A stretch of 64,000 nt of DNA from JBNARI01 sp049718765 (GTDB lineage: Bacteria; Bacillota; Sulfobacillia; DUMF01). The notes below the pieces were generated by a model. The model made no database searches. It was not told the origin of the DNA and saw only the letters and a list, made by a program, of their open reading frames with translations. The stretch is taken from positions 12,758 to 76,757 of the forward strand of contig JBNARI010000007.1 in assembly GCA_049718765.1 (NCBI GenBank). Direction: 5' to 3'. Positions 41,858 to 51,244 of the stretch are shown here, one piece after another. Both the position numbers and the translations under genes were made by a program. Positions within the stretch are counted from its first letter, which is position 1; every line of letters starts with the position of its first letter.

Positions 41858-42876
41858 GGACACTGGCAGAATTGGAATCCTTTTCTGTCGAGGCGGGAAG
41901 GCTGTTCTCGGCAACTCATGAGGAAATCATGTCGGGTGCCACCACAGATGTCTACTTCATCAAGACTTACGAGATCTTGAAGGACCAGGGCTTGGAGAAC
42001 GTGAGGGTTGTGGCTGAAATATTCTCCTCTGGCCCAGGAGTGATGGCCGGTACCCAAGAATGCCTAACCCTGTTGAAGGGAAGACCTGTTGCAGTTGAAG
42101 CTCTCCCTGAGGGTGTAACCTTCGAGGATCACGAGGTTGTGATGAGGATCGAGGGACCTTATGGGGAATTCGGGGTATACGAAACCGCGCTCTTGGGCAT
42201 TTTGGCAAGCAGTTGTGGCTGGGCAAAGGCAGCCAGGGAATGCCGCAAGGCGGCTGGCGACGTCCCCTTCTTCTGCTTCGGGGCCCGACACGTCCACCCT
42301 GCCGTAGCGCCGGTCATGGAGCGAGCTGCGGTGATTGGCGGAGCCAACGGCTGTTCCTGCGTGCTGGCAGCGAAGCTCCTGGGAATTCCTGCTACGGGCA
42401 CCATTCCCCATGCGGTTGTCTTGATCGTTGGGGATACTGTGAGGACCGCCCAGGTCTACGACCGGGTGATGCCGGACGGTTCCAAGCGCATCATCCTGGT
42501 GGACACCTTCAAGGACGAAGCTGAGGAAGCTTTGAGGGTGGCTGGAGCACTGGGTCAGAGGCTGGAAGGAGTACGCTTGGACACTCCGGGCGAGCGGGGC
42601 GGAGTCACCCCGGCGCTTGTGAGGGAAGTTAGGGCAAGGCTTGACCAGGCAGGCTTTGGCCATGTGAAGATTTTCGTTTCAGGGGGTGTGACCCCCGAAA
42701 GGATTCCAGCGCTGGTGGCTGCAGGTGCAAGCGCCTTTGGGATCGGCAGCTACATTTCGGGAGCCAAGCCCATAGACATGACCATGGATATCAAGGAAAT
42801 TGAGGGGCGCCCTGTGGCAAAGCGCGGCAGGATCCCTGGAAGAACGCCAAATCCCAGACTAGTCCGGGTCATGTGA
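41854..42876 (+). CDS. Nicotinate phosphoribosyltransferase-like protein
   Basis: 340 residues of the PncB/NadC fold: VEALPEGVTFEDHEVVMRIEG, GARHVHPAVAPVMERAAVIGGANG, GTIPHAVVLIVGD, VDTFKDE, and KIFVSGGVTPERIPALVAAGAS with FGIGSYISGAKPIDMTMDI forming the phosphate-binding end. The shorter length and this motif set match the archaeal/clostridial NAPRTase type. Role in NAD salvage. GTG 41854 overlaps the rluB stop by 4 nt. Confidence 0.88.
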   Translation: MRTLAELESFSVEAGRLFSATHEEIMSGATTDVYFIKTYEILKDQGLENVRVVAEIFSSGPGVMAGTQECLTLLKGRPVAVEALPEGVTFEDHEVVMRIEGPYGEFGVYETALLGILASSCGWAKAARECRKAAGDVPFFCFGARHVHPAVAPVMERAAVIGGANGCSCVLAAKLLGIPATGTIPHAVVLIVGDTVRTAQVYDRVMPDGSKRIILVDTFKDEAEEALRVAGALGQRLEGVRLDTPGERGGVTPALVREVRARLDQAGFGHVKIFVSGGVTPERIPALVAAGASAFGIGSYISGAKPIDMTMDIKEIEGRPVAKRGRIPGRTPNPRLVRVM

Positions 42877-42944
42877 TGTCATTCCAGTTGCCTTTTTGAG
42901 CAAGACTAGTGCTCAGTAGGTGATGCGGAGAGGCTGGCTCTGGG

Positions 42945-43430
42945 TTGAGTCGTAAACAACGCAGGCGTTTGAGGGAAAGAAAGCGCCTTTTGGCGGTCGC
43001 CGAGGGGGCGCTGGTCAGTGAGTGCTTGCTGCTAGTGGCGCTTACAGCTGTGGTCCAAGTGCTACTGCTTGTACCCAGCGTTAGGGTGAGGTTGAGCATG
43101 GTGGACTCCCAAGAAGGCTTGGCCTTGGCGGATGAAACCTGGGGGTTGGGCTGGCTTGGCCTCAGTCGGGGTACAATTATGGTGAGCCCAGTTGTGGGCG
43201 GGGACAGCGCTGCCGTGGTGATGGTCAACGGCAAACCCCGGGCTGAAGTGGGGGTGTCAGGGAGAGTAGCGCTGCAGGTTGGGGATCTGGACTTGGTCAC
43301 AGCAAGGGGTGGATGGTTACTAGTAACCGGTACCCCGGGGAACATAATGTCACCACGTCCTGGCCAAATAATCACAGAGGCAGGATTTCGTGTAAGGATT
43401 GTGCGCAAAAAAGAGGAAACTGGACAATAA
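42945..43430 (+). CDS. Small membrane-anchored protein of unknown function
   Basis: 161 residues: a very basic N-terminus (SRKQRRRLRERKRLLAVAEG), one hydrophobic segment at about 24-44, then a beta-rich extracellular domain containing LGLSRGTIMVSP and PRAEVGVSGRVALQVG. Type II topology. No family recognised. TTG 42945 with GGAGAGG upstream. Between a salvage gene and plsC; no functional clue. Confidence 0.65.
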   Translation: MSRKQRRRLRERKRLLAVAEGALVSECLLLVALTAVVQVLLLVPSVRVRLSMVDSQEGLALADETWGLGWLGLSRGTIMVSPVVGGDSAAVVMVNGKPRAEVGVSGRVALQVGDLDLVTARGGWLLVTGTPGNIMSPRPGQIITEAGFRVRIVRKKEETGQ

Positions 43431-43484
43431 CGTCGAAAATGCACTTGAGTGCGAACATAAAACTGAGGTATCGGTGGCGTTTGT

Positions 43485-44045
43485 GTGTTTTACAGCGCAG
43501 TAAAGGCAATTTTCAAAACGTATCTTGATCTGACCCTGAAACCTGAGGTTGTAGGCGCAGAGCATATTCCACAACAGGGACCGGCCATTGTTTGTGCGAA
43601 CCACCTGCACTGGCTTGACCCCGTGTTGATTGCTTGTTACATTCCCCGGCAGGTACACTTCATGGCTAAACGCGAGCTTTTCCAAATTCCCGTGTTTGCT
43701 CAGGTCCTCAGAGCCCTTGGTGCCTTTCCAGTGAACCGCGGCAAGGCGGATAGGTCTGCAATAAGGACTGCGCTGGCAATGCTAGCTGAGGGCAAAGTTC
43801 TGGGCATATTTCCTGAGGGTACCAGGAGCAGCACCGGTGAGCTGGGTGAGTTTTTTGACGGCACTGCGTTGCTTGCGTTCAAGAGCGGCGCTCCGGTGGT
43901 TCCAGCAGCCATTACCGGGAGTTACAGTGAAAGGCAGATTTGCCTGAGGTTCGGCATGCCCCTGAGGGCGAAGGAATTGGGGATAACTGAGGTCAAGGAA
44001 ATGACACTGCTAATTAGGCAGCAAGTGGAAGGGTTGACCAAGTGA
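43485..44045 (+). CDS. plsC: 1-Acylglycerol-3-phosphate O-acyltransferase
   Basis: 186 residues. The acyltransferase motifs are NHLHWLDP (HX4D), FPVNRGKADRSA (glycerophosphate Arg), FPEGTRSSTGEL and VVPAAITGSY. Makes phosphatidic acid at the membrane. Short PlsC form common in Clostridia, usually directly upstream of the ispH-S1 gene as here (4-nt overlap). Confidence 0.93.
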   Translation: MFYSAVKAIFKTYLDLTLKPEVVGAEHIPQQGPAIVCANHLHWLDPVLIACYIPRQVHFMAKRELFQIPVFAQVLRALGAFPVNRGKADRSAIRTALAMLAEGKVLGIFPEGTRSSTGELGEFFDGTALLAFKSGAPVVPAAITGSYSERQICLRFGMPLRAKELGITEVKEMTLLIRQQVEGLTK

Positions 44046-46030
44046 CTGCTGGCTTGGAAAGGAAAGTGTTGGTTTCAAAGCATGCTGGCTTTTGCCCCGG
44101 AGTGAGGCGGGCAATAGTGCTAGCAAAGGAGGCCGTGGCTACTGCAGGCGGGCACAAAGTTTTTTCCCTTGGGGCACTGATCAACAACCCTTTGGTGATT
44201 GAGGAGTTGAAATCTGCTGGGATAGAGATTGCCGATTCGCCAGAGCAAGCGGCAGGGGAGGTGGTTGTCATCCGGGCACACGGAGTGGCGCCCGAGGTGA
44301 TGGAGCGCTGCAAGAAACTTTGTCACCGGGTTGTTGATGCCACTTGTCCGTTTGTAGCCAAAGCCCAGGAATGTGCCGCTGAGTTTAGCAGTCGAGGTCT
44401 TCCCGTAATAGTGGTTGGGGACAGGCACCACCCCGAGGTGCTGGGAATCCTGGGCCATTGCGGGGAAGCAACGGTAATCCAGGGATTGGAAGAAGCAGCA
44501 AGCGCACACCTGCCTAGGCGCGCTGGGCTGGTAGCCCAAACTACGTTTGACGTGGAGGAACTGGAAGCGGTGGTAGGTGTGCTTAAGGAGAGGGGCATCG
44601 AGCTGGAGGTGGCCCAAACCGTCTGCGAAGCTACCCGCGCGCGCCAGGAAGCAGTGAGGCAGCTTGCTCGAAAGTGCGACGTCATGCTGGTTATTGGGGG
44701 CGCTTCGAGCGCCAACACAAGGCGGCTCGTTGATATAGCCAGGAAGACTGGCTGCAGAACCTATCTGGTGGGAAGTGCGGCCGAAGTTCAGCCTGACTGG
44801 TTCTCATATGCAGGACTGATCTGCATTGCGGCCGGGGCTTCTACACCGGACGGCGTCATAAAGGAGGTCGCGGGCAAGGTGGAAGAGATGACTAAGCAGG
44901 ATGTTCCCGAGGTTGCCAGTGGGGCACCACAGGAAGGTCAAATCTACGACGAGTCTATGAAGACGCCCAACGAAGGAGACATTCTGGAAGGCAAGGTGGT
45001 CTCTGTCGATGAGAACGGCGCTCTTATAGACATTGGGTACAAGTCAGAAGGGATTGTGCCTCCCTCTGAGTTGTCCCGGCGGAACCTGAGGCCACAGGAT
45101 GTAGTCAAGCCCGGGGACACCATCCACGTCATGGTGCTGAGCGTGGACAAGAACCAGGAGGGCGTCATAAAGCTGTCTAAACGGCGTGCAGACGAGGCGC
45201 TGGCCTGGGACAGATTGGAACAGGCCAAGCAAGCCGGTACTGTCATCGAAGCCGAAGCAATCCAACAGGTGAAAGGCGGGCTTGTGGTTGACGTTGGTGT
45301 GAGGGGCTTTGTGCCTGCCTCTCAGGTAGAGAGGGGCTTTGTGCAAGACCTGAGCAAGTATGTCGGTACTAAGCTGCGTCTTAAAGTGTTGGAAGTCGAC
45401 AAGGCCAGGAACCGCGTGGTGCTGTCCCAAAGGGTAGTATTGGAGGAAGAGAGGGAAAGGAAGCGGCAGGAGACCTGGCAGAGTCTTCAAGAAGGGCAAG
45501 TCAGGCATGGCGTGGTCAAGGGTATCACGGACTTCGGTGTTTTCGTTGACATTGGTGGTGTGGATGGTCTGCTCCACATTTCTGAGCTCTCCTGGGGTAG
45601 GGTGAAGCACCCCTCTGAGGTTGTGAAGGAAGGCCAGGAACTGGACGTCATGGTTCTCCGGGTGGACAGGGACAAGGGGCGCATCTCCCTGGGCCTAAAA
45701 CAAATACTACCAGACCCCTGGACCACAGTTGCTAACAAGTACCCTGAGGGCTCTGTAGTAGAGGGCAGGGTTACCAGGATTGCACCGTTCGGTGCCTTCG
45801 TTGAGCTTGAGCCGGGGGTAGAAGGACTCGTTCACATTTCCGAAATGGCTGATTATCGGGTTTCCAAGCCGGAAGACGTGGTGTCTCCTGGTCAATCCGT
45901 GCGAGTCATGGTACTGCGAGTCAAGCCCGAGGAAAAGAGGATCAGTTTGTCCATAAGACAAGCGGATGGGGCGGTGGCCCAAGACCCGGCAAGGGAAGAG
46001 GCAGCAGCAAGCGCAGATCAGGTTGAATAG
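44042..46030 (+). CDS. ispH: Bifunctional HMBPP reductase IspH / ribosomal protein S1
   Basis: 662 residues. Residues 1-285 are IspH, last step of the MEP pathway: cluster cysteines in AGFCPGVRRA, DATCPFVAK and QTVCEATRARQ, and SSANTRRLVDI and AGASTPDGVIKEV. Residues about 305-650 carry four S1 RNA-binding domains: EGDILEGKVV, GTVIEAEAIQQV, GQVRHGVVKGITDFGVFVDIG and GSVVEGRVTRIAPFGAFVEL. The fusion is known in clostridia and means a defect would hit both isoprenoid synthesis and translation. GTG 44042. Confidence 0.97.
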   Translation: MTAGLERKVLVSKHAGFCPGVRRAIVLAKEAVATAGGHKVFSLGALINNPLVIEELKSAGIEIADSPEQAAGEVVVIRAHGVAPEVMERCKKLCHRVVDATCPFVAKAQECAAEFSSRGLPVIVVGDRHHPEVLGILGHCGEATVIQGLEEAASAHLPRRAGLVAQTTFDVEELEAVVGVLKERGIELEVAQTVCEATRARQEAVRQLARKCDVMLVIGGASSANTRRLVDIARKTGCRTYLVGSAAEVQPDWFSYAGLICIAAGASTPDGVIKEVAGKVEEMTKQDVPEVASGAPQEGQIYDESMKTPNEGDILEGKVVSVDENGALIDIGYKSEGIVPPSELSRRNLRPQDVVKPGDTIHVMVLSVDKNQEGVIKLSKRRADEALAWDRLEQAKQAGTVIEAEAIQQVKGGLVVDVGVRGFVPASQVERGFVQDLSKYVGTKLRLKVLEVDKARNRVVLSQRVVLEEERERKRQETWQSLQEGQVRHGVVKGITDFGVFVDIGGVDGLLHISELSWGRVKHPSEVVKEGQELDVMVLRVDRDKGRISLGLKQILPDPWTTVANKYPEGSVVEGRVTRIAPFGAFVELEPGVEGLVHISEMADYRVSKPEDVVSPGQSVRVMVLRVKPEEKRISLSIRQADGAVAQDPAREEAAASADQVE

Positions 46031-46064
46031 GTGAACGCAGCAGGTCCCAGGGTAACGGACGGGC

Positions 46065-46091
46065 CAAGCCGAGGAGAGCTGCCTCGGCTTG
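46065..46091 (+). terminator. Terminator after ispH-S1
   Basis: Perfect 10-bp stem CAAGCCGAGG (46065-46074) with CCTCGGCTTG (46082-46091), loop AGAGCTG, followed by TTATATTGT. Confidence 0.7.
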
Positions 46092-46108
46092 TTATATTGT
46101 AAAATTGA

Positions 46109-46125
46109 TGTCAGATTATCTGACA
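46109..46125 (+). promoter_or_regulatory. GlnR-type operator upstream of glnR-glnA
   Basis: TGTCAGATTATCTGACA matches the GlnR/TnrA consensus TGTNA-N7-TNACA exactly and is a palindrome. It sits about 60 nt upstream of the glnR start, which is consistent with autorepression of glnRA under nitrogen excess. Confidence 0.85.
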
Positions 46126-46185
46126 TAACTATTGCCTTGAGCTTGATCTGTAGGTAAACTTGACACAGGCCGTGGGGGGATTGCT

Positions 46186-46515
46186 GTGGACCTAGGAGCA
46201 GCTGTGCTGTCCATAGGTGTCGTGAGCAAGATGACTGGCCTAAGCGAGCGCCAAATAAGGTACTACGAGGCAAAGGGGTTGATACAGCCTAGACGCACCA
46301 GCGGTGGGCACCGCCTTTATTCCGAGGCAGATGTGAAGCTCCTCAAAAGGATTGGGGAACTGGTTGGAAGGGGCTATCGCATCGAGGAAGTACGTCAGAA
46401 GCTTGCCCGGGAATATGGTGAACCCCGCACGCCGCTGGAGGGGGACGCTGCACTGAGGTTTGGAAGCAAGACACAGGCTTCCAGGCTGTACTACTGTTAT
46501 CGTGGAGAAGAGTGA
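46186..46515 (+). CDS. glnR: MerR-family nitrogen regulator GlnR
   Basis: 109 residues. MerR winged helix: SIGVVSKMTGLSERQIRYYEAKGLI and SGGHRLYSEADVKLLKRI. Small C-terminal tail instead of a long effector domain, as in GlnR, where that tail contacts feedback-inhibited glutamine synthetase. Adjacent glnA and a perfect operator support the call. Confidence 0.92.
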   Translation: MDLGAAVLSIGVVSKMTGLSERQIRYYEAKGLIQPRRTSGGHRLYSEADVKLLKRIGELVGRGYRIEEVRQKLAREYGEPRTPLEGDAALRFGSKTQASRLYYCYRGEE

Positions 46516-46533
46516 TAGAAGGGGTGAGCTTCT

Positions 46534-47868
46534 TTGGCAGACACAGGCAAATACCAAGTGTTGGAGAAATGCCGTGAACTTGGAGTCAAGTTCGTCATGT
46601 TGCAGTTTACTGACATTTTGGGCGTGGGCAAGAACGTTACCATCCCTGTTGACGAACTTGAACCTGCTCTTGAGCACGGACTCATGTTCGATGGCTCAAG
46701 CATTGAAGGATTTGTTAGGATAGAAGAGTCCGACATGCTGCTTATGCCTGACCCAGCCACTTTTGCCGTTTTCCCATGGAAGCTCCACGGGGTTGTGAGC
46801 GCACGGCTCATCTGCGACGTGTATAACCCCGACGGCACACCGTTTGAAGGTTGCCCTCGTGGTTGCCTGAAGAGAGCTATCAAGAAGGCAGAGGAAATGG
46901 GGTTTACCATGATGGCTGGGCCCGAGCCAGAGTTCTTCCTGTTCCAAAGGGACCCCGATGGTAAGCCGTCCATCAAGACCAACGACCAAGCTTCGTACTT
47001 CGACCTTTCCCCCGTTGACAAGGGAGAAGACGCGAGGAAGGACATGGTGCTTGCGCTAGAGGAAATGGGCTTCCAAGTGGAGGCTGCACACCATGAGGTT
47101 TCTCCCGGTCAACACGAAATAGATTTCCGCTACGCCGACGCGCTCACCACTGCAGATAACATCCTGACTTTCAAGTTCGTGGTGCGTAAAGTGGCGCTGG
47201 AACACAACTTACATGCTACGTTCATGCCAAAGCCCATATTTGGCATTAACGGCAGCGGCATGCACGTGCACCAGTCGCTCCATTCCAATGGCAAGAACGT
47301 GTTTTATGACCCTAAGGGACCCTACGGCGGGCTGAGCGAGATATGCCTGAGCTACATTGCGGGTATCCTGGAGCATGTGAAAGGGTTTACTGCCATCACA
47401 AACCCGCTAGTAAACTCTTACAAGAGGCTAGTGCCTGGGTTCGAAGCTCCAGCATACATTGCATGGTCTGAGCGCAACCGCAGCCCCCTCATTCGAGTTC
47501 CTGCTGCAAGGGGCAACGCCACCCGCATTGAGGTGAGGAGCCCTGACCCGTCTTGCAACCCTTACCTTGCCATGGCGGTAATGCTTACCGCGGGGCTCGA
47601 TGGCGTGAAGCGGAAGCTCAAGCCCCCAGAGCCAGTGCGCGCCAACATTTACACTATGTCCGCTGAGGAGCGCAAGCAGCGCAAGATAGAAGAGCTGCCT
47701 GGCAGCTTGAAGGAGGCCATAGAGGAGCTGGAAAAGGACGAAGTAATCAAGGCGGCTCTTGGAGAACACATTGTTTCCAGGTTCATCGAAGCCAAGAAGA
47801 TCGAATGGGACGCCTACAGGCAGCAAGTGCACCAGTGGGAGCTGGACCAGTATTTGACCCTGTTCTAG
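46534..47868 (+). CDS. glnA: Glutamine synthetase type I
   Basis: 444 residues, the GSI-alpha size of Firmicutes. Motifs: VMLQFTDILGV, FDGSSIEGF, PEPEFFLF with metal-binding Glu residues, NGSGMHVHQSL and NPLVNSYKRLVPGFEAP. The GSI-beta adenylylation Tyr site is not expected. Incorporates ammonia into glutamate. TTG 46534 behind AAGGGGTGAG. Ends with a canonical terminator. Confidence 0.97.
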   Translation: MADTGKYQVLEKCRELGVKFVMLQFTDILGVGKNVTIPVDELEPALEHGLMFDGSSIEGFVRIEESDMLLMPDPATFAVFPWKLHGVVSARLICDVYNPDGTPFEGCPRGCLKRAIKKAEEMGFTMMAGPEPEFFLFQRDPDGKPSIKTNDQASYFDLSPVDKGEDARKDMVLALEEMGFQVEAAHHEVSPGQHEIDFRYADALTTADNILTFKFVVRKVALEHNLHATFMPKPIFGINGSGMHVHQSLHSNGKNVFYDPKGPYGGLSEICLSYIAGILEHVKGFTAITNPLVNSYKRLVPGFEAPAYIAWSERNRSPLIRVPAARGNATRIEVRSPDPSCNPYLAMAVMLTAGLDGVKRKLKPPEPVRANIYTMSAEERKQRKIEELPGSLKEAIEELEKDEVIKAALGEHIVSRFIEAKKIEWDAYRQQVHQWELDQYLTLF

Positions 47869-47888
47869 TCTAGGCCGGTCGGCTGTGG

Positions 47889-47925
47889 GTGCCAGGGGTT
47901 GTAAATGGATCCCTGGCACTTTTTT
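47889..47925 (+). terminator. Intrinsic terminator after glnA
   Basis: 9-bp stem GTGCCAGGG (47889-47897) with CCCTGGCAC (47911-47919) and six T. Confidence 0.85.
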
Positions 47926-48105
47926 GTGTTTGTGACTATTGCTGTGGCCGTTTTTATTTAGACTTCAGAAGGAATTTTGTTGAGTGCGTCGTAATTGATT
48001 ACTCAGACCATCAGACGATTAGAAAATAGGGGAATAGGATTGTAAAACTATATGTTTCGGAGGTTCTCCTAGATCAAGCCCATTTCCGGAAAGAGGGGGT
48101 TCCAT

Positions 48106-48972
48106 TTGCAGTTCCTTTTGTTACAGACCATTAACTCAATTGCCCTGGGATCGCTGCTTTTCCTACTTGCGAGCGGATTTTCGTTGATCTTCGGACTAAT
48201 GAGGATTACTAACTTCACTCACGCTGCCTTCTATATGATTGGCTCTTACGTGGGCTTTGCGGTGATGAGTAGAACATCAAGCTTCCTTATGGCAGTGCTT
48301 GTGGCAACCCTCGTTACGCCCGTGGTGGGCTACGGCATCTTCAGGTGGTTTTTGTTCAGGCTGTGGGGGCAGCCCTTCAGCCAGGTGCTCCTTTGCCTTG
48401 GCTTCCTGTTTGTTATCGATGACTTGCTGCTTTACGTGTTCGGCGGGGTACCCCGCACCATTGCTCTGCCGTCCTTACTTTCTGGAACGGTCTCCATAGC
48501 TGGAGCAGGTTTTCCTACGTACCGTCTGTTCCTCATTGCCCTCGGCGCGGTTGTGGCTATTTTCTTGCATCTGCTGGTGGAAAGGACCAAGATTGGTTCC
48601 CTGATCAGGGCAGGGGTTGACGACCAGGAGACCACTAGGGCGCTGGGTGTGAACATAAACAGGGTGTTTGTCACTACGTATTTGCTCGGCAGCGCACTGG
48701 CCGGCATGGCGGGTGCTTTGGGAGGTCCGATTCTTGGGATGGAGCCCAGGATGTGCTTTGCCATACTCCCTCTTGCCCTTGCCGTGGTGATAATCGGTGG
48801 ACTGGGCAGCTTGAAGGGAGCGTTCTGGGGGAGTATCATAGTGGGATTTGTTGATAACTTTGGAAGGGCGTTCTTCCCAGATTTCTCGTACTTTGCGCTG
48901 TTCCTGCCTATGGCAGTAATCTTGACCTTTAGGCCCAGTGGCCTCTTTGGTGGAGAAAGGATGGTCGACTGA
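48106..48972 (+). CDS. livH: Branched-chain amino acid-type ABC transporter permease LivH
   Basis: 288 residues with about eight membrane segments. Family marks: INSIALGSLLFLLASGFSLIFGL, LGVNINRVF and LGSALAGMAGALGGPILGMEP, ending GSLKGAFWGSIIVGFVDN. Starts TTG 48106 after AAAGAGGGGG. First gene of a five-gene liv operon that is followed directly by hydrolase and oxidoreductase genes, so the cargo may be a peptide-, amide- or aromatic-type compound rather than leucine. Confidence 0.93.
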   Translation: MQFLLLQTINSIALGSLLFLLASGFSLIFGLMRITNFTHAAFYMIGSYVGFAVMSRTSSFLMAVLVATLVTPVVGYGIFRWFLFRLWGQPFSQVLLCLGFLFVIDDLLLYVFGGVPRTIALPSLLSGTVSIAGAGFPTYRLFLIALGAVVAIFLHLLVERTKIGSLIRAGVDDQETTRALGVNINRVFVTTYLLGSALAGMAGALGGPILGMEPRMCFAILPLALAVVIIGGLGSLKGAFWGSIIVGFVDNFGRAFFPDFSYFALFLPMAVILTFRPSGLFGGERMVD

Positions 48973-48975
48973 ACT

Positions 48976-49932
48976 GTGACGAGAACCCAACGTTGGACTA
49001 ACACGTTGCTGGCGGTAGCTGCGTTGTTTGTGGCAGCTTTCCCGCTAGTGGCAAACAGTAGATATCTGGTGAACCTACTTTCCCTGATTCTCATCTGGTC
49101 CATACTCGCAATGAGCTTGGACTTGCTTGTGGGATACATGGGGCTGTCCTCTTTGGGGCATGCTGGTTTCTTCGGCGCTGCTGCTTACTGTGCAGGCATA
49201 ATGAGCAGCCGGTTCCACTTGTCATTCACACAAGCCTTTGCTGTGTCCGTGGTTTTCTCTGCCCTCTTGGCCTTGCTGTTTGGCTTTCTCACTACCCGTA
49301 CTTCCGGTGTTACGTTCTCGATGGTAAACCTTTCCCTCGGGATGGTGATCTGGGGGCTTGCCTATAGGTGGTGTGCCGTAACGGGAGGAGACAATGGCCT
49401 TACTGGGATTGCAAGACCGGAGATAATGGGCTTCCGGTTTGGGACCCCAGAACGCTACTATTACCTGGTGCTTGGCGTGTTTGCAGTTTGCGCCACTTTG
49501 CTTTACTTGCTGGTGAACTCCCCCTTTGGACTAACCATGAAGGGGATTAAGTTCAGCCCCAGACGCATGAGGGCCCTTGGCTTTGACGTGTTCAAGCACC
49601 GGCTAATTGCTTACACGATCTCAGGTACTTTTGCTGGGGTTGCAGGAATAATGTCCGCATTCTTCAACCAGTTCGTCAGTCCAACCGATGCCCACATTAT
49701 TACGTCCTCCAAGGCGCTCCTGATGGTGCTCGTGGGTGGTGCTGGTACGTTGTTTGGGCCGATTGTGGGTGCTTCAGTGATTGTGTTGCTTGAGAACTTC
49801 ATCAGCGCTTACACCGAGAGGTGGGTTCTCATCATCGGTTTGCTGTACGTGGCTGTTGTGATGTACTCACCGGACGGAGTTCTAGGTCTAGCTGACAGGC
49901 TTAGGAAGAAGTGGGTAAGAAACGGGGGGTGA
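48976..49932 (+). CDS. livM: Branched-chain amino acid-type ABC transporter permease LivM
   Basis: 318 residues, about nine membrane segments. LLVGYMGLSSLGHAGFFGAAAY and the EAA-like KFSPRRMRALGFDVFKHRL loop are LivM signatures, as is LMVLVGGAGTLFGPIVGASV. Partner of LivH; starts GTG 48976 three nt after its stop. Confidence 0.93.
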   Translation: MTRTQRWTNTLLAVAALFVAAFPLVANSRYLVNLLSLILIWSILAMSLDLLVGYMGLSSLGHAGFFGAAAYCAGIMSSRFHLSFTQAFAVSVVFSALLALLFGFLTTRTSGVTFSMVNLSLGMVIWGLAYRWCAVTGGDNGLTGIARPEIMGFRFGTPERYYYLVLGVFAVCATLLYLLVNSPFGLTMKGIKFSPRRMRALGFDVFKHRLIAYTISGTFAGVAGIMSAFFNQFVSPTDAHIITSSKALLMVLVGGAGTLFGPIVGASVIVLLENFISAYTERWVLIIGLLYVAVVMYSPDGVLGLADRLRKKWVRNGG

Positions 49933-49998
49933 TGGACTAGCAGTTGAGTCAACATTCAACACCGAACGATGTAACCATTCTTGGAGGGAGGAGAACGG

Positions 49999-51237
49999 AT
50001 GAGGCGCCTATTGCAGGTTTTGATGGCGGTACTCTGCGTTCTGTCCATCGTGGCGACTGCAGGGTGCAGTTCAGGACAAGTAAAAGAGAAGACCCTTAAG
50101 ATCGGGCTACTTACGCCGCTCACCGGTAACTTTGCCGCCAACGGTACCGATATGAGAGACGGCATGCTGCTGTACCTGGAGGAAAAGGGCTACAAGTTGG
50201 CGGACTACAAGGTTGAAGTGGTTGTGGAGGACACTGAGGGCAACCCGTCCACCGCGCTTACCAAGGCGCGCAAACTGGTGGAAAAGGACAAGGTAGACTT
50301 GCTGGTGGGTCCCCTGACTGCAGCTGAGGGCTATGCGGTGGCCGAGTACGCTGCAAACAACAAGGTGCCATTGCTGGTGCCTATCGTTTCTGCCGAAGAC
50401 CTTACTCAGCGCAAGCGCAGTGAATACGTGATCCGCACAGGGTGGACTAGCGCCCAGCCCATGCACCCCTTTGGCGAATATGCCTATAAGGAGCTGGGGT
50501 TGAAAAAAGTAGTGGGGATCGCTTACGACTTCGCCTTTGGCCATGAGGTGATTGCTGGGTTCCAGCGCACCTTTGAAGAGGCTGGGGGCAAGATGGTCAA
50601 GAAGATCTGGCCGCCCATTGGTGCACCTGACTATGGGCCGTACCTTGCCCAAATCCCAGCCGATGTGGACGCTGTGGTCGCTTGCTTCTCTGGCGCAGAT
50701 GCAATTAGGTTCGTGAAGCAGTACAAGGAATTCGGGCTTGGAGGCAAGATCCCGCTCCTGGGCGGTGGTACTCTCACGGATGAGCACGCTCTGTTCTCCA
50801 TGGGAGACGAAGCGGTTGGCATAATGACGGCGCTCCACTACAGCCCAACCTTGTCCTACCCTGAGACCAAGCGTCTTGTGGAGCAATTCTCCAAGAAGAC
50901 GGGACGCATCCCCTCCTACTATGTGGACGGGTCTTACACCGCAATGGCCTTCCTCGAGGCTGGTCTCAAGGGTGCTGGTGGCTTGCAGGACATGAAGGCC
51001 TTCAGTAAGGCGCTCCAGAACGTAACTATTAACTCGGCAAGAGGGCCAGTGAAACTCGACCAGTACAACAACCCGATTGAGAACATCTATATCCGTAAGG
51101 TGGAGAAGGTCAACGGCAAGCTTCAGAACACTGTGATAAAGACCTATGAGAACGTAAGCCAGTTCTGGAAGTACAACCCGGAGGAGTTCCTGAAGAACCC
51201 AGTGTACTCCAGGGATTATCCTCCAGTAAAGAACTGA
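49999..51237 (+). CDS. livJ: Branched-chain amino acid-type substrate-binding lipoprotein
   Basis: 412 residues. Lipoprotein signal with lipobox ATAGC (Cys23) and a Ser-rich linker. Periplasmic-binding fold type I: KIGLLTPLTGNFAANGTDMRDG, DTEGNPSTALTKARKLVEKD and VGPLTAAEGYAVAEYA. The acidic/aromatic pocket is typical for amino acids but the ligand is not deducible. ATG 49999 follows GGAGGGAGGAG. A 12-bp stem-loop downstream probably protects this abundant message. Confidence 0.92.
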   Translation: MRRLLQVLMAVLCVLSIVATAGCSSGQVKEKTLKIGLLTPLTGNFAANGTDMRDGMLLYLEEKGYKLADYKVEVVVEDTEGNPSTALTKARKLVEKDKVDLLVGPLTAAEGYAVAEYAANNKVPLLVPIVSAEDLTQRKRSEYVIRTGWTSAQPMHPFGEYAYKELGLKKVVGIAYDFAFGHEVIAGFQRTFEEAGGKMVKKIWPPIGAPDYGPYLAQIPADVDAVVACFSGADAIRFVKQYKEFGLGGKIPLLGGGTLTDEHALFSMGDEAVGIMTALHYSPTLSYPETKRLVEQFSKKTGRIPSYYVDGSYTAMAFLEAGLKGAGGLQDMKAFSKALQNVTINSARGPVKLDQYNNPIENIYIRKVEKVNGKLQNTVIKTYENVSQFWKYNPEEFLKNPVYSRDYPPVKN

Positions 51238-51244
51238 ACAAAGG

